DNA from: CAYFLR01 sp964343805
GTDB lineage: Bacteria; Bdellovibrionota_B; Oligoflexia; CAYFLR01
Length of the DNA stretch: 64,000 bases
NCBI GenBank assembly: GCA_964343805.1
Contig: CAYFLR010000001.1
Coordinates: 170,833-234,832 of the forward strand
Direction of reading: 5' to 3'
Shown here: positions 1 through 8,324 of the stretch, piece after piece
Numbering within the stretch: the stretch's first letter is position 1
How the letters are laid out: every line of letters begins with the position of its first letter
The notes under the pieces: model-generated
What the model was told of the DNA's origin: nothing
The model's input: only the letters and a program-made list of their open reading frames with translations
Database searches by the model: none
Position numbers and translations under genes: made by a program

Positions 1-1726
1 TCTTCTCTTTTTTACCTTTTTTAGCGGCCACTGGCTTGGCTTGCTGTTGCTCTTCTTTTTTCTGCGTGTCTTTAGATTGTTTCTGCTTCTTTTGATCCTG
101 TTCTTTCTTCTTTTTTTCCTCTTCTTTTTTCTGTCCCTGCTGTTTTTTATCCTGCTGACCCTGTTTTTTCTTTTGATCTTGGTTTTGCTGCTGTTTTTTG
201 TCTTTTTGGTCGTTGTTTTGCTGGGGATTATCACATTGCTTTTGTTGCTGCTTCTGTCTCTTGGCCTGATCCTGCATCCGTTTTTTGATCTCTTCTTTTA
301 CAAACTCATAATTAAATCGGGTGTCTTCATCATTGGGATTGAGCTTTAATGCCTCTTCGTAGCTTTTGAGGCTTTCATTGAGTTTACCCGCACGGTAAAG
401 GGTATTTCCTAAATTGTAAAAAGCCTTTTGTTTGATGTTATTGTCGGCACCAGTGGTGGCAGCGGAAAACATCTTGGCGGCTTCTTGATAATTTTTCATT
501 CGGTAATAGGTGTCACCCAAATTATATTTCAGTTGTTGATTATTGGGCTTTTGTAAACTGGCATCCAGATAAGACTGCATGGCTTTTTCATAGTCTTCTG
601 CCTTATAGGCTTGGTCGGCCTTTCTCTCTCGACTGAAGAAAGGGATCTCAAAAGCCTCAAGCGGAGGAGTAATAAAAAAAGAGAGTAAACCAAAAATTAA
701 TAGTGAGGAGGTGGGGTTACGATTCAATCTCACTCTGATGGGCTTTTCAGTAAGAAATCCTTCCACTAATAAAAAGAAAAGAGCGAGGGCTAAAAACCAT
801 TGAAATCGCTCTTCCCATCTTTTGCGACGCGTACTTTTCAGGTCTCCTTTAGTCAGTTTCTTTTGAATTTCCATTTGGTATATTTTTTCTAGGTCCATAT
901 CGCCGGTGACGGACCTTACGTAGGCTCCACCGGTTTCCAAAGCCACCTTCTGCAGGGTGGGTTCATCAATTTTGGTGAGAATTAAGTTACCGCTCCGATC
1001 TTTCCGAAAACCACCGGTTTCAGGGCTCGGAATGGGGGCTCCCTCTGGTTTGCCGATTCCGATAGTGTAAACAGTGATGCCTTCTTTTTTCGCTCTTTTA
1101 GCAGCCTCGATCGGTTCAGAGAGATGATCTTCTCCATCAGTGATCAAAATGACCGCTTTGGAGTAGTTTTTCTTTTTATCAAAAGAGTCGATGGCTAGAT
1201 CGAGGGCACTACCAATGGCGGTTCCTTTGACCGGAATGATACCGGGTTCAAGATGATCGAGAAAGATAGAGACAGCTCCATAGTCAAGGGTTAATGGACA
1301 TTGGAGGAAGGGGACGCCGGCAAAAGCGATAAGACCAATGCGATCTCCTGTGACAATTTGCAGCAGGTCTTTGATTTTTTGTTTAGCTCTTTTTAATCTG
1401 TTGGGCTTCACATCACCGGCTAGCATACTATCGGATACATCGAGGGCGATGACCACATCAATGCCCTTTCTGGAAATCTCCTCCCATTTAAAGCCCCACC
1501 TGGGCCTTGCTAGGGCAAAGATCATAAAGAATATGCCACACAGTAAAAGGGCTATTTTGAATCTGCGAAGACGAGGATTATAGTGAGGCATCAATCTTTT
1601 TAATAGATCTATTTGAGCGAAGTTGGCCATGGCTTTTTGCTTATTGCGACCGGCCCAAATAAGAAAAAGGATGATTAGAGGAATGATCCACAATAGTAAA
1701 AAGTATTCTAAATAAACAAACTTCAT
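1..1726 (-). CDS. BatB/BatC-type fusion: VWA domain, TPRs, Lys/Gln-rich tail (partial)
   Basis: Open frame from an ATG at 1726 to the window edge with no stop; about 575 codons are visible and the C-terminus is missing. An N-terminal membrane helix (about residues 5-25) and a second hydrophobic stretch (58-72) precede a von Willebrand A domain whose MIDAS motif DVSDS lies at residues 96-100. Another membrane segment lies near 320, then TPR-like helices (about 360-475; for example YNLGDTYYRMKNYQEAAKMF), then a very Lys/Gln/Glu-rich tail from about 485. VWA followed by TPR is the BatB plus BatC arrangement of Bat operons, here apparently in one polypeptide. It lies 11 bp after the batA-like gene and is last of six co-directional genes. 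Family knowledge: Bat proteins form inner-membrane complexes; their function is poorly defined. The absence of the start from annotation tools would be only because the frame is open at the edge. Confidence 0.85.
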   Translation of the reverse strand, partial: MKFVYLEYFLLLWIIPLIILFLIWAGRNKQKAMANFAQIDLLKRLMPHYNPRLRRFKIALLLCGIFFMIFALARPRWGFKWEEISRKGIDVVIALDVSDSMLAGDVKPNRLKRAKQKIKDLLQIVTGDRIGLIAFAGVPFLQCPLTLDYGAVSIFLDHLEPGIIPVKGTAIGSALDLAIDSFDKKKNYSKAVILITDGEDHLSEPIEAAKRAKKEGITVYTIGIGKPEGAPIPSPETGGFRKDRSGNLILTKIDEPTLQKVALETGGAYVRSVTGDMDLEKIYQMEIQKKLTKGDLKSTRRKRWEERFQWFLALALFFLLVEGFLTEKPIRVRLNRNPTSSLLIFGLLSFFITPPLEAFEIPFFSRERKADQAYKAEDYEKAMQSYLDASLQKPNNQQLKYNLGDTYYRMKNYQEAAKMFSAATTGADNNIKQKAFYNLGNTLYRAGKLNESLKSYEEALKLNPNDEDTRFNYEFVKEEIKKRMQDQAKRQKQQQKQCDNPQQNNDQKDKKQQQNQDQKKKQGQQDKKQQGQKKEEEKKKKEQDQKKQKQSKDTQKKEEQQQAKPVAAKKGKKEK

Positions 1727-1737
1727 AAATTAACCCT

Positions 1738-2739
1738 TTAGGGAATCGACTTAAACCTGGTATTCACCAATATGATCTCTAAGAGGAGAAGAAGGAGAGC
1801 CCCAATTAAGAGAGGGCTATATAATTCGTTATACTCCACATGCTCCTTGGTTTTAATTTCTGTCTTTTCAAGTTGATCAATATCTTCATAAATATTTTTT
1901 AACTCTTCGGTGCCGGTGGCACGATAGTATTTACCGTTGGTGTCGGTGGCGATGGTTTTTAAGAGATCCTCGTCAATATCAACCGGGATATATTTCTCTT
2001 GCATGCCGAAGATGGTATTTACCAAAATAGGGGCCTCGCCACGGATTCCTACACCGATGGTATAAACTTTCATGTTAAATTTTTCAGCAAGGCTGGCGGC
2101 CATTAAAGGTTCCACTTTTCCGGCGTTGTTTTTACCGTCAGTGAGCAGGATAATTATTTTGCTTTTGGATTTTATATCTTTGAGCCGATTGACGCTGGTG
2201 GCCAAGGAGGATCCGATGGCCGTTCCACCTTCTCCGGCAGCACCAATTTCTAGATCCTTCAAAAAGGAGAGAACAATTCCATGGTCTAAAGTGAGGGGGC
2301 ATTGGGTGAAGGCATTTTCGCCAAAAACTACCATTCCTATACGGTCGGCCTCTCTCTTTTTGACAAATTCAGCCACCACTTTTTTTACGACTTCCAGACG
2401 GGTTTTCTTCTTTCCTTGGATGAAAAAATCGAGTGATCGCATACTGCCAGAGGTGTCTATGGCGAGGATGATGTCAATTCCTTCACTGATGACCTCCACT
2501 GATTTTCGACCAAGTTGAGGCCTGCTGATGGCTAATATCATGAGTGTGAGGGCCAAAAGTCTTATCACTGGAAGAAAGGGACGAAGCCTGGAGGCCAAGG
2601 AGGGTTTTAATTTTTTAAGATGTTTGATGGATGAAAAACGGACGCTGGCTCTGGTTTTTTTAGCAAAATAGATATAAGAAAGAACTGGAATGAATAACAA
2701 TAGTAGTAAGAGTATGGGATGAGCAAATTGAAACTGCAA
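1738..2739 (-). CDS. BatA-like VWA-domain membrane protein
   Basis: A 333-residue protein with hydrophobic segments at about 6-25 and 55-72, a von Willebrand A domain at about 88-270 and a C-terminal membrane helix (about 308-326). The MIDAS motif DTSGS sits at residues 95-99, followed by a conserved TDGKNN loop near 200. Length and layout (two N-terminal helices, VWA, C-terminal helix) match BatA of the Bacteroides aerotolerance operon. It starts 2 bp after the stop of the BatD-like gene and is followed 11 bp later by the BatB/C fusion, so the genes are almost certainly co-transcribed and translationally coupled. The intact MIDAS residues suggest metal-dependent protein contacts; the partner is not visible here. 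Confidence 0.88.
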   Translation of the reverse strand: MQFQFAHPILLLLLLFIPVLSYIYFAKKTRASVRFSSIKHLKKLKPSLASRLRPFLPVIRLLALTLMILAISRPQLGRKSVEVISEGIDIILAIDTSGSMRSLDFFIQGKKKTRLEVVKKVVAEFVKKREADRIGMVVFGENAFTQCPLTLDHGIVLSFLKDLEIGAAGEGGTAIGSSLATSVNRLKDIKSKSKIIILLTDGKNNAGKVEPLMAASLAEKFNMKVYTIGVGIRGEAPILVNTIFGMQEKYIPVDIDEDLLKTIATDTNGKYYRATGTEELKNIYEDIDQLEKTEIKTKEHVEYNELYSPLLIGALLLLLLEIILVNTRFKSIP

Positions 2740-2741
2740 GT

Positions 2742-3755
2742 CTAATCCTCCTTATGATCCTGGCTCTCTTCCTCTTCCAGGAGCTCTTCTTCAGTTACTT
2801 CTTTTTCTTCCATCGGGGAGGTGCTTTCAAAAATGTCGTGCACCAGTCCCCAACCGGAGAGGATGTTTTCTCTTGTGGGCTGGGTTTTAGCGAATTTAAC
2901 CATGTCGGTATGGGTGAGGAACTCCCAAATCTTTTCTTTATATTCAGGTAGAATTCTTTGGTTGCGGATATCTTTTGCTAACTCTTCGATGGTCAAATCC
3001 GTGGCACCAAAGTGAAAACGTTCTTCCAGGTAGGATTTAAAGAGCTCAGTGAGAGAGAAATAGAATTCTCTGACCTCTTCTAAATTGGAGAGCTCTCGAC
3101 TCTTAATATCTTCTAACATGGTCATGGCTCTTTGATAGAGAGGGATTATTTCAAGCTCCTCTTCGCGGGCTTTCCTCTTTTTGATATACCAGAAGAGACC
3201 GATAATGATGAAAATCAATACCAGAAAGGCAATGGATGATAAAATAACAAACTTTTTAGGGAAGGGTTGCTCTATAATCGGTTTAATGTCTCTTATATCT
3301 TTGGGTGCATCCTCGGTATTTAGAAATGACTTTACTTCAATAAAGAGTTGGGAGGTCTCTTTGGTAACCGGCTTATCTTCGCCTGGGAGTTGAAAACTAA
3401 TTTTAATTGGAGGAACCAGGTAGCTTCCCTCTAGATCAGCAGCTAGAGTATAGACTTTTTTGACCTGCCAAAGATTATCAATCTGCTTTTTTTCTATTTC
3501 TGAACTGTCTGTGATACGAAATCCGGTCTTATTTAAAACCGTGCCTATTTCTGGAAAATTGAGGTCTTTATCCAGATCTTTGGGATAGCTTAATCGCAGG
3601 GTCAGAGTGAGAGGTTCATTGGTGGTGGTTTCCACTCGATCGGTGATAATTTCAAAATTAATTTGATCGATCACCGGGGTGATTTGCTCTCCTTTTAGGG
3701 TGAGAGGAATCCAAAATATAAAAAGGAATCCGAATATGTACCTATGTACCTGCAT
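2742..3755 (-). CDS. BatD-like exported membrane-anchored protein
   Basis: A 337-residue protein with a signal peptide (about residues 1-22), a beta-rich periplasmic part (about 23-165), one strong membrane helix (about 168-190), a basic stop-transfer stretch KKRKAREEE and an acidic, helical cytoplasmic tail. Oxygen-tolerance protein BatD and DUF4381-like proteins have this order: Ig-like periplasmic domain, single helix, cytosolic helices. The call rests on that topology and on position between the DUF58/TPR genes and batA. It is 9 bp downstream of the SurA-like gene and 2 bp upstream of batA. The C-terminal 20 residues are unusually Glu-rich. Exact family assignment needs a profile search. 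Confidence 0.65.
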   Translation of the reverse strand: MQVHRYIFGFLFIFWIPLTLKGEQITPVIDQINFEIITDRVETTTNEPLTLTLRLSYPKDLDKDLNFPEIGTVLNKTGFRITDSSEIEKKQIDNLWQVKKVYTLAADLEGSYLVPPIKISFQLPGEDKPVTKETSQLFIEVKSFLNTEDAPKDIRDIKPIIEQPFPKKFVILSSIAFLVLIFIIIGLFWYIKKRKAREEELEIIPLYQRAMTMLEDIKSRELSNLEEVREFYFSLTELFKSYLEERFHFGATDLTIEELAKDIRNQRILPEYKEKIWEFLTHTDMVKFAKTQPTRENILSGWGLVHDIFESTSPMEEKEVTEEELLEEEESQDHKED

Positions 3756-3764
3756 AAATAATTC

Positions 3765-4754
3765 CTACTTGGTTGGAGCCGAGAAATTAACTTGCTCGGG
3801 GTAAATTTCCACGTCTTCAGTTTGCACTGCTTCCATAATTAGTTTTTGATAAAGCTCGCCCACCTTAATCTGAGAATACATTTGGGCCACCTGCTGCTTC
3901 ACCTCTTCGAAGGGTTTATTCTGAAACTTATCTTTATTCGCTTGGTAATAAGATTGGAGGTCGGTTTCGGTGGCTTGAATATTTCCTAGTTGCTCTTTAA
4001 CTATTTCCGAAACCAGTACATTTCTCGTAATATCATCTAGTTTTTCTCTGATGGCAGGCCGATCATTGATCCCTTGCCGGAGGGCTTTTCTAAAAATTAA
4101 TTTTTCAGCCACATACTGGGTGATAAATTGGTTTCTAGCCTGTGGGTTGGCAAACTTTTTCGCCATTTCAGGGGGAAGTTTGGATAGAGCTTTTTCGATT
4201 TCATTGTTGGTGATGATCTCTTTACCAATGCGAGCAACTTTTTTACCTCCAGGCGTACTCCCCATGGAAGAGTCTGAATTAATGGAGGTTCGTTTGCCCA
4301 GTTGATATTTGGCAAAGGAAAAGCGCTTTAATCCTTCCAAAGTGGCCACAATCTTATTAGAACGATCACTGGCATAGGAAGCCTTAGGGTCTAAACTTTC
4401 GCTGGTAAAAAACCATCCTAAGGCTTTTTCATAGTTGGATTTTTTAAAATAGGCCATTCCAATTTGAAAGGCCACATTGGCCTGTTCGAGGGCTGGTAAA
4501 TCACCGTGGGTAAAATGCTTTTCAAACCAATAGGCTGACTCTTCATCCACTCCGTTGCCTTGCAGTTTGATACCCACATTTTTAAACAGATTATTAATAC
4601 CAAGGGGGGTGGCATTTTTATCTTTTTGATTAAACATGTTGATAATTAAAAAGAGTATAAGCAGAAAATTGAGAACTCCTAAGGTGTTTCCCAGGGTCAA
4701 TAGAGGCTTCTTTTTTACCACTCGTTGCCTCGATTTTTCATTTAACATGGTCAT
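3765..4754 (-). CDS. Membrane-anchored TPR plus SurA-N/peptidyl-prolyl-isomerase-like protein
   Basis: A 329-residue protein: short basic cytoplasmic tail, one membrane helix (about 24-42), a helical repeat region (about 70-150, TPR-like, e.g. FQIGMAYFKKSNYEKALGW), then a C-terminal domain starting VARIGKEIITNNEIEKALS. That opening (IG..IIT..E...) and the following helices resemble the N-terminal chaperone domain of SurA/PpiC-type proteins. The recognisable parvulin catalytic domain is absent, so I infer a chaperone-like role rather than isomerase activity. The ATG at 4754 has AAGGAA six bases upstream. It sits within the Bat operon between the DUF58 and BatD-like genes and may help assemble the exported Bat proteins. 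Confidence 0.6.
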   Translation of the reverse strand: MTMLNEKSRQRVVKKKPLLTLGNTLGVLNFLLILFLIINMFNQKDKNATPLGINNLFKNVGIKLQGNGVDEESAYWFEKHFTHGDLPALEQANVAFQIGMAYFKKSNYEKALGWFFTSESLDPKASYASDRSNKIVATLEGLKRFSFAKYQLGKRTSINSDSSMGSTPGGKKVARIGKEIITNNEIEKALSKLPPEMAKKFANPQARNQFITQYVAEKLIFRKALRQGINDRPAIREKLDDITRNVLVSEIVKEQLGNIQATETDLQSYYQANKDKFQNKPFEEVKQQVAQMYSQIKVGELYQKLIMEAVQTEDVEIYPEQVNFSAPTK

Positions 4755-4779
4755 GGTCAGTTCCTTGTTGCAAAAGAAA

Positions 4780-5670
4780 TTAGCGAATCATCCGAATATT
4801 TTTCTTCTCTCTTTTTTGGAAAAAACGTTTGATCGGGTCAATGATGGGAGTGTCCGTGCGGATCGAAATATGATCGATATCACACTTTCTAAACATCTCT
4901 GAGAGCTCGTTTTTTGATTGATCGGTGGACTTGGCAAAAGATTTCCTTAAAGCAAAATCAGAGGTGTCAATGAGGATAATCTCACCGGTTTCCGCATCTT
5001 CCAGTTCAATAAACCCCACATCGGGAAGAGCCACTTCTCTCGGGTCAGTAATGGAAACGGCAATAAGATCATGCTTTTTATTGGACAGTTGTAAAGAGTG
5101 CTCTAATCCTTCCTCAATAAAGTCACTTATTAAAAAGCAAACCGCTTTTCTTTTCACCACCTTTAGTAGATACTCAAGGCAGTATTTAGTGCTGGTTTTC
5201 CCCGCTTCTGGTTTTATGGTGAGGATCTCTTTGATCACCCGGTAGATATGGGCTCGTCCTTTCTTGGGTGGAATATATAAATCAATTCCTGAAGAGAAGA
5301 CAATGAGGCCCACTTTATCATTATTTTTAATCGCCGAATAAGCCAAAATGGCCGCCACTTCCGCAGCAATTTCATTTTTAAACTGAGATACCGAGCCAAA
5401 CTCTCCCGAGGAGCTTAAGTCCACCATTAAAATAACCGTCAGCTCTCTCTCTTCTCTAAATTGTTTTACGTAGGGGCTATTCATGCGGGCGGAAACATTC
5501 CAGTCGATGGTGCGAATCTCATCACCGGGCATGTATTCACGAACCTCTTCAAACTCCATTCCTCGGCCGCGAAAGGCACTTTGGTATTCTCCGGCCAGCA
5601 CGTCATTTACAATGCGACTGGTTCGAATTTGAATCAGTTTAATCTGTTTTAATAATTCTGGTGATAGCAT
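4780..5670 (-). CDS. DUF58 domain protein of the MoxR/Bat operon
   Basis: A 296-residue protein carrying the DUF58 signature: YMPGDEIRTIDWNVSAR (residues 47-62), then EERELTVILMVDLSSS with a VWA-like DLSSS metal motif at 84-88. DUF58 proteins accompany MoxR AAA ATPases in Bat-type operons across Gram-negative bacteria, and here the gene follows the moxR-like gene by 14 bp and precedes the SurA-like gene by 25 bp. No membrane segment is evident, so it is probably cytoplasmic or membrane-peripheral, acting as adaptor between the ATPase and the membrane VWA proteins (inference from family context). Confidence 0.9.
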   Translation of the reverse strand: MLSPELLKQIKLIQIRTSRIVNDVLAGEYQSAFRGRGMEFEEVREYMPGDEIRTIDWNVSARMNSPYVKQFREERELTVILMVDLSSSGEFGSVSQFKNEIAAEVAAILAYSAIKNNDKVGLIVFSSGIDLYIPPKKGRAHIYRVIKEILTIKPEAGKTSTKYCLEYLLKVVKRKAVCFLISDFIEEGLEHSLQLSNKKHDLIAVSITDPREVALPDVGFIELEDAETGEIILIDTSDFALRKSFAKSTDQSKNELSEMFRKCDIDHISIRTDTPIIDPIKRFFQKREKKNIRMIR

Positions 5671-5684
5671 GTGAATCTCCCTAT

Positions 5685-6674
5685 TTATGGAACATCCACT
5701 TGGCTGAGGATATCTCTTACAATATCGTCGGTGGTGTAGCCTTCTGCTTCTGCTTCATAAGTGACAATGATGCGGTGACGCAGAATGTCGGGAGCAACCA
5801 CTTTAATATCTTGCGGAGTCACATAGGCTCTGCCATGCATAAAAGCAAAAACCTTAGCCGCTTTTGCAAGCCAAATGGTGGCTCTCGGCGAAGCACCATA
5901 TTGGATAAAGTTTTTTAAACTATCAATTTTATAAGCAAGGGGGTCACGAGTGGCGAAAACCAGGCTCACAATGTACTCTTTGATTCGTTGATCCATATAG
6001 ACCTGGTCAGCTACCTCTCGCATTCTCATAATGTCGTTAGGACCCATCACGGGGTTGACTGCTTGCTGCTTTTTATTAGCCACCCGGTCCATAATTTCTA
6101 GCTCTTCCTCTTGGGTGGAGTATCCAATATTGAGCTTTAGCATAAATCTGTCAACTTGGGCTTCGGGAAGAGGATAGGTTCCTTCTTGTTCTACAGGGTT
6201 TTGAGTGGCCATTACTAAAAAGGGAGGCTCTAGCTTAAAAGTCTCATTAGCAATGGTCACCTGCTTCTCTTGCATGGCTTCTAAAAGAGCACTTTGTACT
6301 TTAGAAGGTGCTCTGTTGATCTCATCAGCTAAAACAATGTTATGAAAGATCGGCCCTTTATTGGTGGTGAACTCTGCTTTGGCGGCATTGTAGATTTGAG
6401 TTCCGATAATATCAGCGGGCAGCATATCAGGGGTAAACTGAATTCTGCTGAAGTCAAGTTGAGAGACTTCCCCCACAGTTTTAACGGCTGTGGTTTTTGC
6501 AAGACCTGGAACACCTTCTACTAGGACGTGTCCATCGGCGATCATCCCAAGGAGTAAGCGGTCAATCATATATTGTTGACCTACAATCACCTTGCCAATT
6601 TCCTCTTGCACCTGCTTCAGATAGCTCATTTCCCCACTGATTATTTCAGAGAGTTCCTCCATTTTCTGATCCAT
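5685..6674 (-). CDS. MoxR-family AAA+ ATPase
   Basis: A 329-residue AAA+ protein. Walker A GVPGLAKT is at residues 54-61, Walker B with LADEINRAP around 113-121, sensor-type MATQNPVEQEGTYPLPEAQ near 150-170, then the C-terminal lid helices with QYGASPRATIWL. These are diagnostic for MoxR ATPases, which act as chaperone-like motors on VWA proteins. The start ATG has GAGGGG upstream and the gene is the first of the six-gene minus-strand operon ending at the left edge. The 112 bp upstream (6675-6786) separates it from the DUF62 gene and presumably holds the operon promoter. Confidence 0.93.
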   Translation of the reverse strand: MDQKMEELSEIISGEMSYLKQVQEEIGKVIVGQQYMIDRLLLGMIADGHVLVEGVPGLAKTTAVKTVGEVSQLDFSRIQFTPDMLPADIIGTQIYNAAKAEFTTNKGPIFHNIVLADEINRAPSKVQSALLEAMQEKQVTIANETFKLEPPFLVMATQNPVEQEGTYPLPEAQVDRFMLKLNIGYSTQEEELEIMDRVANKKQQAVNPVMGPNDIMRMREVADQVYMDQRIKEYIVSLVFATRDPLAYKIDSLKNFIQYGASPRATIWLAKAAKVFAFMHGRAYVTPQDIKVVAPDILRHRIIVTYEAEAEGYTTDDIVRDILSQVDVP

Positions 6675-6786
6675 TTAAATCCCCTCATATTTCTAATAAA
6701 TTGTAATTAATTGTGACATATTAATAAAATACATCAATGAGCGTTAGTAAAGGATTAAATCAATATTAGAAAATTTTAATGTTGGG

Positions 6787-7566
6787 TTAACCGGGCAGTT
6801 TTATTTTTAATTCCATTTTTGCGGGGCGATTAAAAAAGCTCCATGCCGAACCATTTTTCACTGAGATTTCTAAAAAGCCGGCAGAACCAATAATACCAAA
6901 GGGGACTTCTTCTTCAGCCGATTGATAGTTAGGGTGAATGGGGTAGGAATCATTCTCTATTTGGAGAATACTCCCTTCCTTAATCTCCGTGCCTGGAATA
7001 TTAGTGATGATATTGCCAAAGTGATCGGCATAGAGATATTCTCCTTTGATTAGATGGGGAGTGACTTTCTTACATTCCAATTCTTCCAGTTGCACCAAGC
7101 TTTGGATGGGGAGAGAAGGTAATAAGTCAAAGTCCTTCCTTAAACTGAGCCAAGCGGCAGAAGGAGCGAATATATCTCTCCCGTGAAAAGTATTAGAAGC
7201 TGGGGGACGAAGGCATTTACTATCATTCAGTTGGTAGCAGCTTTTGCTTTGGGGTAAGAAAGGGGTAAATAGGCCATTATCCGGGCCAATAAAATAATAG
7301 CCGTCACTTTCGAGGAGGATTGGTTTTCGATCACTCCCCACTCCCGGATCGACCACCACCACAAAGAAGGTCCCCTTGGGAAAATCTTGGTAGCAATGGT
7401 GGAGTTTAAAGGAGGCTTCTTTAATTGATTGTGGGGCTATTTGATGGGTGATATCTACAATTTTGGCTTCAGGGTTGAGGGTATAAATCACCCCTTTCAT
7501 GGAGGCCACATAGGTGTCCTCTAAACCAAAATCTGTTAGCAAGGCGATAATGGGTGTTTCCTTCAT
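6787..7566 (-). CDS. S-adenosyl-L-methionine hydrolase (DUF62/SAM hydroxide adenosyltransferase family)
   Basis: A 259-residue cytoplasmic protein that opens with IALLTDFGLEDTYVASMKG, the nucleoside-binding hallmark of the DUF62 family, followed by VVVVDPGVGSDRKPI and NTFHGRDIFAPSAAW, which carry the conserved Asp/Arg/His positions of hydroxide adenosyltransferases. Family members split SAM into adenosine and methionine, using hydroxide; the halogenase relatives have a longer insertion that is not evident here. The gene is 2 bp downstream of the YedK gene on the same strand, so the two are probably one transcript. Confidence 0.88.
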   Translation of the reverse strand: MKETPIIALLTDFGLEDTYVASMKGVIYTLNPEAKIVDITHQIAPQSIKEASFKLHHCYQDFPKGTFFVVVVDPGVGSDRKPILLESDGYYFIGPDNGLFTPFLPQSKSCYQLNDSKCLRPPASNTFHGRDIFAPSAAWLSLRKDFDLLPSLPIQSLVQLEELECKKVTPHLIKGEYLYADHFGNIITNIPGTEIKEGSILQIENDSYPIHPNYQSAEEEVPFGIIGSAGFLEISVKNGSAWSFFNRPAKMELKIKLPG

Positions 7567-7568
7567 GT

Positions 7569-8225
7569 TTACTGACTTTCAATAGGTTTAATACAAGCTT
7601 CATCTTCAAACCGCGCATTATTCACCTCCCTTGACACAGGATAATAATTAAGGGAAGGAGCGTTTTTGGGGTCGCATAAGTTTTTCAGAGTGAAAGATTC
7701 CGTATGGGGGCTGAGCCAGGTTTTTTCTTCTTTTTCCGATAAAATAACTGGCATCCGATGATGAATGGAGGCTATTTGTTTGGTGGCTGCCGTTGTCACA
7801 ATAGAGCAAGAAAGGGTATCTTGCCATCGATCCCAAAGAGCCGCCATGGCAAAGGTCTTTTTTTGTTCTAAACTGATTCGATAGGGCTGTTTGACTCCAT
7901 CTTGATCCTGCCATTCATAATAACTATCGGCAATGACGAGGCACCTTCGCCTTTTAAATAAGTTTTTAAAAGTAGGTTTTTCATCCATGGTTTCGGAGCG
8001 AGCATTAATCAGTTTAAAAGGGGATTTCGCTTCCTTCGACCAAGAAGGAATGAGGCCAAAGCGCATAAAGCCATAGGTGTAATTCTCTTGCTTATCGAGC
8101 GAAGTGACCAAAACATCTTGCCCGGGAGAGATATTGTACCTGGGCTTCAGATCGGCCAAAATAGAATGACCAAACAAGTTCACTAGATAATTTTCATAAT
8201 CCACGAGAGTAAATCGACCGCACAT
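7569..8225 (-). CDS. SOS response-associated peptidase YedK/HMCES family
   Basis: A 218-residue SRAP-domain protein beginning MCGRFTL, so that Cys2 becomes the N-terminal nucleophile after Met removal. Further family motifs are present: NARSETMDEKPTF, a strand ending RCLVIADSYYEW, and a SIHHRMPVIL segment carrying the conserved His. HMCES/YedK proteins form a stable covalent crosslink with abasic sites in single-stranded DNA. The start is fixed by the Cys2 requirement. It is divergent from the DppA-like gene across 99 bp. I see no LexA box in that gap. Confidence 0.92.
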   Translation of the reverse strand: MCGRFTLVDYENYLVNLFGHSILADLKPRYNISPGQDVLVTSLDKQENYTYGFMRFGLIPSWSKEAKSPFKLINARSETMDEKPTFKNLFKRRRCLVIADSYYEWQDQDGVKQPYRISLEQKKTFAMAALWDRWQDTLSCSIVTTAATKQIASIHHRMPVILSEKEEKTWLSPHTESFTLKNLCDPKNAPSLNYYPVSREVNNARFEDEACIKPIESQ

Positions 8226-8244
8226 CTTTTTGCTCTTTTAATGA

Positions 8245-8276
8245 TTGACTTAATACCCCATTGTGGGTTTTATATT
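8245..8276 (+). promoter_or_regulatory. Candidate sigma-70 promoter of the DppA-like gene
   Basis: TTGACT at 8245-8250 is a near-consensus -35 box. Possible -10 boxes lie at 17-20 bp spacing (TTTTAT at 8268, TATATT at 8271), so the exact -10 is uncertain. The AAAGGA at 8311-8316 is a good ribosome-binding site eight bases before the ATG at 8325. Confidence 0.4.
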
Positions 8277-8324
8277 CCTCTTCAAGGTAGCAGCTTATTT
8301 ACCTTTATGTAAAGGATCAAGTAT

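Noticed and set aside
41..349. Leu/Phe-rich plus-strand frame at the left edge
   Set aside because: It is the antisense of the Lys/Gln/Glu-rich Bat tail and has the composition of a shadow frame.
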